A DNA stretch of 64,000 bases from contig OX030963.1 in the NCBI GenBank assembly GCA_943735955.1, positions 3,710,658-3,774,657 of the forward strand, in the 5' to 3' direction. Under the pieces are notes generated by a model that saw nothing but the letters and a program-made list of their open reading frames with translations, was not told the origin of the DNA and ran no database searches. Made by a program: the position numbers and the translations under genes. The stretch comes from Piscicola geometra. Its lineage: Eukaryota; Annelida; Clitellata; Hirudinida; Piscicolidae. Each line of letters opens with the position of its first letter. The stretch's first letter is position 1. Positions 29,012 to 40,884 of the stretch are shown piece after piece.

Positions 29012-31398
29012 CTGTGTGGTGGTGGTTTAAATTATAGGCTATAATTTATAGGTTTAGAATGCATAGAATAGGTAGTATTGTCGAATTGGTGAATGGATGA
29101 ATGGATGGAAAAACAGATTTTTCTAAACGACTAAATATGTGAAAAGATAAGTTGCCAGAGAACTAAATAAAGGGATGAACTAATACATAAAAGAAATATT
29201 TGATAGCAATAAAAAATTAATGTGAGAACATTGATGGATGATAAAAATCCTCAAATATGATCTATGATACAATGCATCATTGATACATTATACATATTAA
29301 ATATAAAAAAATTATGTAAAAACATATCCGAAAAAACTGATAACGTAAGATTGACACTGTAATAAAAAAAACTATGATTAATAATAATAATAACAATTTA
29401 CATTAAATAAAGAAAACATGAAAAAAACTTTCTCTAACTAAAAAAAAGAAAATTAAAATTTTAATTAGACTGACAAACCGACCAGGCTTTCGAGTTGTTT
29501 TTCAAGTTTTTCGACGCTCTCATGGGCTCGTACTCTATCGCCTCTCTCCAGCTCGAAGTCTTCTTTGTAGGTGGAGAGTTGCACTAGCGAGAGTTCCTTG
29601 TGTCTTTGCAGGCGTTCAATCTAATTAAGGGGAGATAGGGAGGAGAAAGGTTTAGGGAATTTGGAGTTTAAAAAAACAAATTTTGTATTTTTGAATATTT
29701 CGTTTAGACTAAAAAAACTTTAAAATGTTAATTTTGACTTAGAAAATTAATAAAATCCTAAAAAAGCTTTTGGAAAACTCAAAATAATTGTTTCAATGGA
29801 TTAACTAAAAATACTTTTCGTTTTGAAATAACGCCTACATAAAAATAAAAATAAATAAAGTTTAAATACTTGAATTTTTTGTTCTGTCAATTTGGTTTCT
29901 TTGTCTTCAAGCCTTCTCAAAAGCTTTTTGTTTTCTTCCATTGCTTCATTCAGTTGGCGAGAAAGAACTTGGAGTTGAGAGAAATGCTGTGGTGGTGATG
30001 TTGTGCCAGTGTTGTGGCAATGATGTTGATGTGGTTTTGAGGCAATGATGTTGTTTTTGTAATGTTGTGAAGCGGTTTGCAAAGTTGTTTATATTATTTT
30101 GAAATGTGGTGTTGGAGTGCAATTATATTTGTAAAAAAAGTTTTCTATTGTTTCATTTAATAATATAATTTTTATTGAAGCAATATTTGTATTTAGTGAT
30201 ACTATTTCGTAGCATATAGCAATAAAACAAGACAATACATGCAACAAAGCCTTGCTACAAACCGCCCAGAAAAAACATATTTAAAAATAATCCTCCGTTA
30301 CTTTTATTCCCTCGTTGGGCTCTAGAAATAACGATAAACTTTTTCCAACTTCTTCAAGAAAAATAATAATAAAAACTATTCGATGATCGTTGAAAATAAT
30401 AATCTATGAATTTTAATAAGTACAAATGAAGAAAGATCCCTTGAAACATTCAAAACCATTCGATCAAATCTACTTAATATATCGTGATACCTCAAAGGCT
30501 TTAGAGCATTGAATTCTCTAGAATAACTATGAAATATGGGAATTTTTGATGGAGTGTGTTCAATGGAGAGTAATGAATGTAATAAATGGGAAAAGATGAC
30601 TTTGAATAATGTTTATTTGGAAAATCATTTTTGAAATGTAGTGTGGGGAAAGCTGAGACATGGGATTCAGTGTAGTTGATGCGGAAAGATCTTCATTATT
30701 ACGCTATTTTGTGAAAAACGTGAATAAATTGATCGTTTACTTGGTAATTAAATTTTGTTTAATATAAAAAAATAATAAGATTAAATAAAAAGATTAAAAT
30801 TAATATATAAAAATGGTCTTTAAAATATTAAAATTTTTAAACATTTATTTTAACAAGATATTTATACTATAAATATCTTTTTAAAATAAATTTAGTGTTA
30901 TTTACAATTATCTAAATTTGAAGATCAGAATGTTTGCTAAAGACATTAGAAAAAATAAATTCTCTAGAATTTAAGTTATTCAAATATATTTGTAGAAATA
31001 AAACAAACTCACATCCATTTATAGTTTTCTTCCACTTTTGCAAAAAAGTTTTTCAAATTCGAAAAACTTAGTTAAACAAGTTTCTCGTGTAGAAACCCTG
31101 ATGAATAATTAAAACATGAATACCTTAGCTGATAACCAACAATTTCAAACAAACAGTTGAAATAACCCTTACAAAAACATACTGACGCGTAAGCCAATTT
31201 TTAACTAAAAACTAAAACACTAAAAAGATTAATTCAACTAAACATTCTTGAACTAACTTCAGGATAAATTTTTACTTATAGTAAGTCATATCAAGTTAAA
31301 ATAACTCCAAGATATGAATACTTTCATAAAGACCCTCTCAATAACTTGAGCCACAACCAGGACAATCTCTGCTGTCTTTCTGTAAACATTGCCAACAG
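27728..31398 (-). CDS. NEMO/optineurin/ABIN-like protein with UBAN coiled coil and C-terminal zinc finger (3' part of gene)
   Basis: Exons in transcription order are 31398-31322 (tentative), 29986-29870, 29620-29483 and 29011-27728, joined in phase by GT/AG sites. Exon two is coiled coil (LSRQLNEAMEENKKLLRRLE). Exon three carries YKEDFELERGDRVR, which holds the D-F-x-x-E-R core of UBAN domains (NEMO, optineurin, ABIN). These bind linear or K63 polyubiquitin in NF-kB and autophagy signalling. The coil runs into exon four (KVKYNDLYAYLSRQ). After a long disordered linker (Asn-rich, a run of 11 Gln broken later by Asn and Pro, an acidic patch, Ser/Pro-rich), the protein ends in C-x2-C-x14-H-x3-C, like the ubiquitin-binding zinc finger of NEMO and optineurin. 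The stop is at 27728. N-terminal exons are not fully identified. The gene is convergent with the immunoglobulin pseudogene, and its right-arm copy is dead. Confidence 0.78.
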
Positions 31399-33650
31399 CT
31401 GTTCAATAGATAATTATAATTTTTGGTTCTTGATGTTGTGTTTTCGATGAATGGTTAAACTTGAATATGAATGGATCTTTGTGCTTGGGCATTTAACATT
31501 TAACATTCACACAAGTTGAAAAGGATTTTTTTGCATTTTTGAAATTGATCAGTCACAATAGAATATTATAGATTATAGAATATAGAATATAATATAAAAC
31601 ATAATATAGAATATAACATAGAAAATCACGTAAAATATGAATAAAGTTGAAATAATAAGACTAATTTTAAGCTAAGTAATGATACAAAAATAATAATGAA
31701 TCAATCTATTAAATATATTTATATACCACTTTTTCATATATTTAAAAGCGCAAATAGTGATAATAAAATTTAATGATATCATAAGTATATTGTAATTAGG
31801 TAGCTTTATAATTGCGACGGGCTCTCAACGTAAAATCCAGCTATTAAGTTTGGCATGAATGGGTTGGGTGTATTTAATTTATTATTATTATTATTGTTAT
31901 TATTAATTTATTGTTTCAAAATTCATTTTTAAACTTTGAAAAATAATTGTTGTTTGTTAAAAATTGATTATGAAGTATAACATTTCGTTTTGTTGTTGAA
32001 ATGTTCATGGAAAGTTTCATTAGTTTAAAAAATTAATAATAATTTTTCTTTTTAATATTATTATTATTTAATTATTATATTAAATTTTTAAATTGAACAA
32101 TAAACTCTTAAGTTATTACTCTTTCAAATGATTAATTATTAAATGAAATCTTATTCTTTGTATAATAATAACTCAAAAAGAAAAAACCTTTTTGTAAGTT
32201 TCTAAAAAAAAGCCTATAATGGACCAACCCCCATGATAAATGAATCGTCGTTAAATAAAACTCTTCAACTTCTGGGCGTGCAATTAATCATGAAATTAAC
32301 ACCAAGACTAATAAGCACAATCATGTCGCATTTTTAAATACTTTTGTTCACATACTTCAAATTCTACTGAAAAAATCAGAAGAAGGTGGTAGAAGATGGT
32401 GATGGAAGAAGAGATTTTGGTTGAAGAGAATAATTAAAAAAGATTCAGTCGCTAAAGTTTGAAAAAGATCGGAGTATGAATGATTATTATTATGTTTTTT
32501 TATTATGATTAATTATCATCCATTATCATTAATTATGATATATGAGACCTCGAATGATGACTATTTATAGGCGTGTGTCGTTGGAAACGCAGATTATATC
32601 CTTTATTGTTAAGTTTTTAAGTTGTCACATATTAAGGAAGTATTCTATTTTTATTTTTATATATATTGATTAGAAATTGATGAGTTTCGAAGATTAACAG
32701 AACCGAAGATATTCAATTTTTAGCCAATAGGCGTGAATCAGGCCTTACGAAATAACCGGGTTTAGCAGGCGTTAAACCAATGGCCTGATTAACTCTCTGG
32801 ATTGAAACAAATTTACCATTTTATATTGAAAATATTCGTTTTGAAAAAGAAAAGAATTAAAAAAATTAATATAAGTTTTGTGGAAATTAAATTTTTCCGC
32901 GCTTTTTATCCGTATTGTGCTTTTTTATTACCTGCTTAAATTTACAACTTGTGCTTTTATGAAAAGTAAGATATTTCCAAGTAGTGAAATTTTTCTATTT
33001 TAATGACTAAAGAAAACCAATAACTAATACTTGTAAAGATTAATTTGTAAAAAAAATTCTTGTTTTTGGTCATTTTTACTTAGTAAATAATTCTGAATAT
33101 TTGTTAAATATTATTATTATTCATTTTTATTATATTCTTTTCATTTATTTATTCTTATTTAGTTTTTTTGTAATGTTTTCCACGCCCTGCAGCAGGCTAG
33201 TAGAAAAAACACATGAAAAGTAAACAGAAACTTTAAAACTTAGATGTATCAATAAAATCTTTTAAAAACTGGAATCAAAGTTTTTCTTACTTAAACAAAA
33301 GTTTTGACTCGTTTGAAAAAACTATTTTAACTTTTTGTAAATACTATTTCATCTGTTGCTGATAATTTTATAATTCAGAGATGAGTTAAATTATTCCAAG
33401 GTTAAACCTATAGAAAAATAATTGTTTTTTAACGGCTATCTTCGATAATAATAAAAACGAATCAGAAACATAGAAACAACTGAACAGTAACTTCAATCAC
33501 AACAAAGTTGCCTCCAACAACAACAACCTTCCACAAAATACTAAACATCTACTATCACCATTAGCACCAATAAAAAACACTAAAATCTTTTTGCATCAAA
33601 AAACAAAACAAATCGACTACAACGAATAACACCACAAATAACAATAAAAC
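30000..33650. other. Spacer DNA upstream of the UBAN-family gene
   Basis: It probably holds the 5' part of the UBAN gene; only the 31322-31398 candidate exon is supported. A stretch near 30300-30350 (minus) reads EEVGKSLSLFLEPNEGIK but lacks fitting splice sites. The remainder is AT-rich with no clear signal. Confidence 0.4.
31322..31398 (-). CDS. Candidate upstream exon of the UBAN-family gene
   Basis: A 77-bp segment has a CAG acceptor just upstream (31399-31401) and a GTATTC donor (31316-31321). Its open phase runs from one to zero, so it joins the next recognised exon without frame change. It reads VGNVYRKTAEIVLVVAQVIE then RVFMK, followed across the junction by HFSQLQVLSRQL, a plausible continuous helix. 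There is no family match of its own. It could instead belong to another small gene or be chance. Confidence 0.4.
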
Positions 33651-33654
33651 AACA

Positions 33655-33945
33655 TCATTAACAACCAAAGACTTAACAACAAAAGAATTAACAACAACAG
33701 ACTTAACAACAAAAGAATTAACAACAACAGACTTAACAACAAAAGAATTAACAACACAGATTTAGCAACAATAGAATTAACAACAACAGACTCAGCAACA
33801 ATAGAATTAACAACAACAGACATAACAACAATAGAATTAACAACAACAGACATAACAACAATAGAATTAACAACAACAGACATAACAACAATAGAATTAA
33901 CAACAACAGACATAACAACAATAGAATTAACAACAACGTCATTAA
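33655..33945 (+). repeat. 30-bp minisatellite just upstream of the BTB gene start
   Basis: About ten tandem copies of a unit of the type aacaacagacataacaacaa plus tagaatt, ending about 60 bp before the ATG. In the frame of the BTB start the downstream copies read as repeats of INNNRHNNNR and stay open into the ATG. An in-frame stop at about 33752 and the lack of an upstream ATG argue that this is 5' UTR or promoter DNA. Another frame reads ELTTTDLTTK, which merely resembles the Thr-rich part of the immunoglobulin gene. Confidence 0.75.
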
Positions 33946-34003
33946 AAACGCCCCCTTTTCAAACAACATCATTTCAAACAACAACACCAGAAAAACAACA
34001 ACA

Positions 34004-37000
34004 ATGAGCAAAGAAAATTCACAAAAAACGGACTTCACTTCAAAGTGGCAATTCGCCGACATTGAATTTCGAGTTGAAGATAAGCTGGTTTATGCGAACA
34101 AGGTTTGTGCTAATGAGGATGATGATGATTGTTAGGGTGGTGGTTTAAAATAACTGGAGTTGATGAAATTTGTAGAAATAAGGATTAAGGTTTTTGGGAT
34201 TTTTTTTTCATAATTCATTCTATCTCAACTATACAATAATTTTCATCTTTTCCATCAATGTTAATTTTCTATAAATAAATAATAAAAAATTTTCTTCTAT
34301 TTAAATCAAGTCTATCCCCTCATCAATAATCTCTTTATTTATCTATCCATCTCAACCCCCCTCTCTCCCACTCCATCCATCCATCCATCAATCTCCCCTC
34401 CTACCCCATCCAACCATCAAAAAAAGACAATCTTGAGCATGTGGTCTCCGGTCTTCAGAGCGATGTTTTCGGCTTCTTTCATTGAGCAGCACGCGAAGGA
34501 AGTCGTCTTACCGGGCAAGAAGTATGATGACGTGGTGCATTTGATGCAGGTGTTGCATCCGCCCTGCAAAGAAATCGAAGGTAGGTGGATTTTTAAGGGT
34601 GTTTGGAGGGATGGGTGGGTGGGTGGGTGGCTGGAGAGTGTGGTAAGAGAGGGTGTGGTAATGGGGGAAGGGTGGATTTTGAAACTGTTTGGAAGGATGG
34701 GTTGGGTGGTTGGAGGGAATGGGTGGTTTGAGGAACTGGTATCAAAGTAAGGGTGGTGAAGGGATGTGTTTTTTTAAAAGAAAATGGTTGGTTGGAGGGG
34801 TGTGGTTTATTGATATACTGAAGGATGAAGAAGTTATTTTTCAGTATTTTAAAAGTTTGAAAAACAAAATCAAACTTCTAGAAACAATTGTTTTTATTTA
34901 TGTTGGTTAGAGTTTGAATGGAAACGTTTAAAAATTGAAAAGTGCTGGCATTTCATAATTGGTTTCTTTTTTATAAAGAGAAAAACCACGGTTATAATGG
35001 GTTTTTTAAATTAAAAGTGGTTCAAAAGAGTATAGAAAAGAAGTTGGTGAAAGACTGAGTAAAAAAGCGAGATGAAGAAATGAGATGATGAAATAAAGTA
35101 TTGAAAGCTTTGATGAAGATTCTTGGTAAAGTTTGAAACACTAATTAAGGTGGAAATGAAGATAAATGGAAGAATAGAGTGATGGAATTTTGGGAATTTG
35201 AAGGTTCGGATGAATGGAAAAAAATAATATTTTAAAGAAACTTTCAAAACAAGACAGAAATCATTTATAACTTTTTTCAAAAATTAAAATTTATGTCAAA
35301 AACAAATTAAATATTCAATATCTCATGTAGATTCCAATGTAGAACAACTTCTGCCTTTAATTCACGAATATCAAATTGAAGCATTGCAAGAAAAAGTTGA
35401 AGAATTTTTGTGCAACCAAGTTTGTTTTAAATTTATATTGTTTTCAATTCTAAAAAAATGTATCCTTCCAATACAACATTATATATATTTTTTTCCAAAT
35501 AATATATTTTGCCTATCTTATTTGAAAAAATTTATTTTGACAGAATCAGTTTATATCATTTTAAAAAATAATTTATATGAAATTGATTTAACTTTTTTTT
35601 TAAATTAATATTTTTAAACCCGTTTTTTCGAATTACTACAGGCAGCGTCGATAAAAAACTATCTTCTCTCGCAACAATTCAACCTTCCGAAGCTACAAGA
35701 TTACTGCCTTCAGTTTCTCAAAAGAGTTCCTTACAACAGACTAAAACAGCAGGTCAGTTCTCAAACACCATTATCAGCACTAAAATTAACACCAACATCA
35801 TTACTATCATCTCTACCACAATTAACACTACCATATCCACGATCATCTTAAATATTTCCATAATCATCATTACTATAGCAACATAGTAATTCATGAGACC
35901 ACCATCCTTCATATGATTACTACCTTAAAACTCCCTACCACCACCACTACCATAACCACCACTACCCTCACCACCACAATCACACTAAAACCACTACTAC
36001 CACCACAACTACACCACCACCACTACCACAACCATCACCAACACTATAATCATCACTATAAAATTTACACTCATCACCACCAACACTACAATCATCACCA
36101 CCAACACTACAATCATCACCACCAACACTACAATCATCACCACAGCCTCAGTACGATCAGCTAGAGCAGCCTTTCCTACTGCAACTGATGGCTGAAAAGC
36201 TGGAGAAGTTTGAAAACAGCGTTGAAAACCTCAGAGAGGTGAGAAAGATTGATTTTAATAATCAATTTATGATTATTTTTTATTGAATTAAATATTATCA
36301 TCATTTGATTAAATGTGTGTCATCCATTCATCTATCAAGCACGCTTTACCACCATCTATCCATTTATCTACTCATTCCTCCATCCTTCAATTTATGCATT
36401 CATCCATCCATCCATCCATCCATCCATCCACCCATGAAGGTGCGTATGGTGTTAGAACGAAAGAAACCTACCACTTTTCCTGGCATGGCGCTCTTATGTG
36501 AACAGTGTAACATTGCAAGAGACCAACAGGTTAGGGAAAAAAAGAGGGTAAAAAATATTTAAATAAGTATAACGAAAAAAAGAAATATGTGAAAGAATAA
36601 CATTATTTAAAAAACTCGGGCTGGCTTAGATAGTAAAGTCGTTAGACCTGCAACTTAAAGGTCGCCAGTTCGAATCCCTGTTCGGTCAACCGTGAGCTAT
36701 CATATTCCTAGTGTATATGATGCGGTGTTTCACGACTTATGTCGTGTGAGTGGCGCCTCAGTTGCGTGCCTTGGCGCATTATAAATAACCTATATTATTT
36801 ATAAAATCAAAGACATAAAGAAGAAAAGACAAAAAGGATGTAATGGAAGGAAAATGGACCCTTCATGCAATGGAGCGTATCGATTTTCAAATGCGAATCT
36901 TAAAGTTTTCTGTTTAGCTTTTTTAAACATCCAGTGCTTTGAAATAAATCGTGTTTAAGGGCAAACGTATGAAGAAGTGGTAGCATGGAAAGCCGGTTCG

Positions 37001-37221
37001 GTGGAACGGTAAATAGACAAGAAAAACCCGCAAGGAGTTGAAATTAGAGGCATGAAAATAATTAAAGCAAAGCTAAATTAATTAAATAATTGAACTTCTT
37101 AACAATATTTTTTATTTTGCTGTTTTGAGAAATCTTTTATCAAATGCAGGTGGATTGCGTTTGCTGCTTGAACAGTTGCTGTAATCGCTTGAGCAGCATT
37201 CTCCGAAGCATGGACTCCTGA
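34004..37221 (+). CDS. BTB/POZ-domain protein, complete seven-exon gene
   Basis: Exons are 34004-34102, 34427-34580, 35331-35419, 35642-35752, 36146-36238, 36440-36529 and 37150-37221. Every junction has GT/AG and the phases agree, giving 235 residues and a TGA stop. Exons 1-4 form a BTB/POZ fold: FADIEFRVEDKLVYANK, then the helix SMWSPVFRAMFS, then the VLHPPCKEI segment, then helical exons 3-4 (EQLLPLIHEYQIEALQEK). BTB domains form dimers and often link substrates to cullin-3 ligases; that role is family knowledge and is not shown here. Exon 5 is acidic and helical. Exons 6-7 are cysteine-rich (LLCEQCNIARD, then CVCCLNSCC), possibly metal-binding. No MATH domain or Kelch repeats are visible, so the protein is shorter than MATH-BTB or BTB-Kelch relatives. 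The ATG at 34004 follows acaaca. The gene lies alone in the spacer between the inverted arms, and I see no second copy. Confidence 0.87.
35905..36145 (+). repeat. CCA/ACC-rich intron with 21-bp repeats running into a splice acceptor
   Basis: Intron 4 of the BTB gene is C/A-rich. It ends with about four copies of a 21-bp unit (caacactacaatcatcacca plus c) whose last copy supplies the CAG acceptor of exon 5 at 36145. Each unit ends in CACCAC rather than CAG, so only the last copy gives a proper acceptor. The open frame through it is a composition artefact. Confidence 0.7.
36614..36805 (+). mobile_element. tRNA-derived SINE in the last BTB intron
   Basis: The 5' part looks like a tRNA gene: GGCTTAGATAGTAAAGTCGT matches an A box, and GGTCGCCAGTTCGAATCCC contains a B box (GTTCGAATCC) at a suitable spacing. 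A non-tRNA body follows, and the element ends in TTGGCGCATTATAAATAACC and an AT-rich tail. It lies between exons 6 and 7 of the BTB gene, in the gene's sense orientation. The acceptor stem does not close as in a functional tRNA, so a SINE is preferred to a tRNA gene. Confidence 0.75.
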
Positions 37222-38280
37222 TGAAAAACGTCTTAGAAGGATTGGGGGGGGGGTGATATTTTAATGAAGAAAAATAAGTTTATTTAAAGAAATTGATAAA
37301 AGAAAAGTGTGTACGAAAAAGTGGTTGAAGATGGTTTTAGGGTTGAAAGAATAATTAAAATAGAGGAATTTATTGTAAAGGTTTTTTCGGTGGTTTAAAA
37401 TAAGATTTCCAAAAAGTAACTATTTAAAAACAATTTTAAATAATTTTTTTAAATCTGGAAGATGCCGTGAAATAATTATTTTGTGATTTAAAATTTTAGA
37501 AAACAACTTTCAATTAAAGTTATCAAAAATATCAATGATTTTCTTCATGAAAAAAAAGCAATCAACTTTTGAATTTGAGTTTTAAATATAAATTTTGAGC
37601 ATTAAAAATTATTATCAACCAATCCTTTTTTAAAAAAATTTTTTCAAATTAAGTTTATAAAACATTCACCGATTTGATAAATGGGATTTTTTTCATTGCA
37701 TTTAAAAGTTCAACTAAAATATAAAATATAAATCATTTAATTATATTGTAAAATTTTTGAAACCGCAATTGTCAGTTTTTTAGTCTGAAAAATCTTTGAG
37801 CTAATGCCATTAATACATTCTATATTTATTTTCATTAACTTCTGAATATGTATATCAAACATTTAGCAATCTAAATAATAATGATTGTCATTATCATCGA
37901 ACGGCGCAGGTGAAAGATTAAAAGTTTACTTTTCCTCTTACAACCACCTTTCCATCTTAAATCTCCACTGCTTCATAAACGAAAACTTTTCCTATAAAAG
38001 GCAAAGTGATAGAAAAGAAATTAATCGAAACCACGACCTATGCTTATAAGCCGCGAGTCGTTAAGCATTCAGCCACACGTTCCTCTCAACTTCTAATCTT
38101 CTCCTAAAGCTATCTATCACAATTTATCATTACTTCATTAAAACACAACAAAAATTAAGCATATGTCCGTGTCCGTTGTGCTAGTCGTAGTAGAAGGTGT
38201 ACTTTTGATAGTATTAGTTGTCTTGTTTTGTTGGGGGTGATAGTGGTAGAAGTGGTTGTAGCAAGTTCCTCAGAAACAGC
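37222..38280. other. Intergenic DNA after the BTB gene
   Basis: AT-rich, with a possible SINE head at 38025-38095. No coding signal was seen. Confidence 0.5.
38025..38095 (-). mobile_element. Possible tRNA-derived SINE head
   Basis: The minus strand reads GTGGCTGAATGCTTAACGAC (A-box-like) and AGGTCGTGGTTTCGATTA (B-box-like GGTTTCGATT) about 35 bases apart. It lies between the BTB gene and a GT microsatellite. No clear 3' end is seen. Confidence 0.4.
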
Positions 38281-38282
38281 TG

Positions 38283-38545
<263 letters not shown>

Positions 38546-39355
38546 GCAACAAAATGATTAATGGATGTGACTTTTTTTCTTACTAATGGCATATTCAAAT
38601 GATTTGAATTAAAAAAAGTCTTGTACTTTTCTAATGGCTTTTGCAATCAATCTTGATCTACAAATCTCCAGATAATTGCGACTCCAGCAATGTCTATAAT
38701 TTTCAAAATATCTTAATTTTTAAGAACATTTGTTCAAATTATATTTTCCAACTTTTTATATGAATTCGTTTTCTATATTTCTATTTCCAGTATATTTTAA
38801 CAGATATTTTTTTATAAATATATAATAAATATTTTTTCAATAGATATTACACAGAGTTCTTACTTTTAAGCTTTTGAGGTATCACAATATATTAAATCGG
38901 TTTTATTAGTGGTTTTGAAAGCTTCAAGGAATTAATCTTTTTATAAAATCATTCATTTATTATTCTTTCCTGAAAAAATTCCAGAGAAGTCTGAAAAGGA
39001 TTGTCGTTATTCCTACAGTCCTTAGAGAACTCAGAAAAAGTGGCTTATTTCTAATACCTTTTTCCTATGGGTTTTTATAAAAATTTTATAATATGCCTAA
39101 GAGTTGTTCAAGAAATAATCATTAAAAAACCCACAAAAAAAACACAACCATCATCACTACATCACCATAACACCACAACACTACTATTGCAACAACATCA
39201 CCGCAACAACACCACAACAACACCACAACAACACCACACCACCACCATAAAAACACTTGAAATAGGCATAACAAAACGCTTTAAAAACACAACCACCTCA
39301 ACAACATCACCATAACACAACCACGAAAAACAACAATATCACCACCAAAACAACC

Positions 39356-40250
39356 ACATTTCAACAACACATCTACTATTATCCTATCAACTTGAAACTT
39401 TTTATCGTCAATTGAATGAAGCCAAAGAAAAAAGCCAAAAGATTTTGAAAAAGTTTGAAGCCAAAAAAGCAAAGCTATTGAAAAAAAAATATTTTTATTT
39501 TTTATTTTACTTATTTAAATTTCACACTTTTTTAATCAAATTGAAAAAAGTTCCAAACAATTCTTTTAATCCCTCCTTTAAACCACATTTCTCCTAGATC
39601 TTTTTAATTCGTTCCATAACTCCAAATTCTCTAATCCTAATTCTTAACGCCTGCAAAGACACAAGGAACTCTCGCTAGTGCAACTCTCCACCTACAAAGA
39701 AGACTTCGAGCTGGAGAGAGGCGATAGAGTACGAGCCCATGAGAGCGTCGAAAAACTTGAAAAACAACTCGAAAGCCTGGTTTTTAGGGTGAAGTTAATT
39801 ATTTTTAATCCACGCATTATTTATTTTGTTACAAATTTATTTTATTTAAATAATTTATTCATTTATTATGTTTTTATCTTATATTTATCTTTGCCAAAGC
39901 GTCAAGTTTGACAAGGGGTTTTTTTCTCATATATGTGATCATGGACATCTTCTTTAATGTTCTTTTCCTTACATCAATGTTTTGACATTAAGACATTAAT
40001 CTTTTCGTTATTAATACATCTACAATTTTTTTCTCACAAAAACATTTCATAAAAATATTTTTTTATCGTACAGAACAGTGAATTTTGTTCGCATCAGAAG
40101 CTACAACTATCTCAGTTTCAGAAGACTAATTTCATCTCATCCTTCTCTCATCCATCATCCTTTTTTTACATCCTTCCCCCTAACCCACCGTTTTCTTCGA
40201 TATCTCTTCATCTGTTCATTTATTGATCATTCCATCTATCCATTTATTTC
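39356..40250 (+). pseudogene. Decayed right-arm copy of the UBAN-family gene
   Basis: Three exon remnants lie in the right order. 39356-39483 is a diverged but open coiled-coil exon (YQLETFYRQLNEAKEKSQK compared with SQLQVLSRQLNEAMEENKK). 39646-39781 is the UBAN exon, identical base for base to the left copy over 136 bp but without the AG acceptor. About 40091-40210 is a scrambled piece of the terminal exon, where the left SVSED segment is recognisable but followed by a stop and indels. The zinc finger is not found. The exon's perfect identity inside a dead gene points to sequence transfer from the left arm rather than selection. Confidence 0.72.
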
Positions 40251-40261
40251 TGATAGTAATG

Positions 40262-40412
40262 AAAAACATTGGCGTATGAGCCGAACGGACTTCTAGACCC
40301 CATAGGCTGCAAATTGTTGCTTCTATGAGTTACTAGGGCATCGGTTGCACTCGAAGCTAGGACCATTCAACCCTGGTTGAGCTGAGAGTCCTTACACACT
40401 CGACTACTCATT
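40262..40412 (-). mobile_element. Probable tRNA-derived SINE, minus orientation
   Basis: On the minus strand GAGTAGTCGAGTGTGTAAGG resembles an A box, and about 45 bases on AGCTTCGAGTGCAACC resembles a B box, followed by a non-tRNA body ending near AAGTCCGTTCGGCTCATACG. It lies directly beyond the decayed UBAN pseudogene. Confidence 0.45.
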
Positions 40413-40774
40413 AACTCATCCTATTCATTTATCCATTCTTTTTCCATTTAATCCACCCCTTCATTAATTTTAAAGATAACAAAATGTAAAAATGTATTTT
40501 TAATGAAGATAAATTTGATACCGTTGGCACCCCCCCGCTCTCGTCAACTGCATGAAGGACTCTCATAAGTAATGCATGCCTTAAAGGTTTAATTGATTGC
40601 ATTGTGAATGAATTAATTCAAAATAATGATTGAAAACAATAATTTAACGGGTTATAACTTTTAACTTATAAGCCATGTAAACTTAATGTGTGTAAATTTA
40701 TTATAAAAAAATAATAGTTAAAACATTAGTTTAGGTGGTTTTAAGCCGTGTGAGCTGAAAGGCTATTTTGAAGG

Positions 40775-40875
40775 ATGAAGGTTTTACCATGCGAATCCGT
40801 TAAACTACTATGGATGTGTACGACCTTTAGCCCATAGGCTATGGCTATATGCAGTGAATCGTTGACCGTTCGACC
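40775..40875 (-). mobile_element. Possible degenerate tRNA-like element
   Basis: The minus strand carries GTGGTCGAACGGTCAACGAT (A-box-like) and about 65 bases on GGATTCGCATGG (weak B box). Much weaker than 36614-36805; it could be chance. Confidence 0.22.
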
Positions 40876-40884
40876 ACCTGAACA

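Noticed and set aside
30290..30360. Possible exon EEVGKSLSLFLEPNEGIK in the intron before the coiled-coil exon
   Set aside because: No acceptor/donor pair keeps phase with the neighbouring exons.
32735..32810. Short inverted repeat AATCAGGCC...GGCCTGATT as a possible terminator or element
   Set aside because: Only nine bases per arm, with no target duplication or second copy; likely chance.
36614..36690. A functional tRNA gene
   Set aside because: A and B boxes are present, but the arms do not close into a cloverleaf and a SINE body and tail follow.
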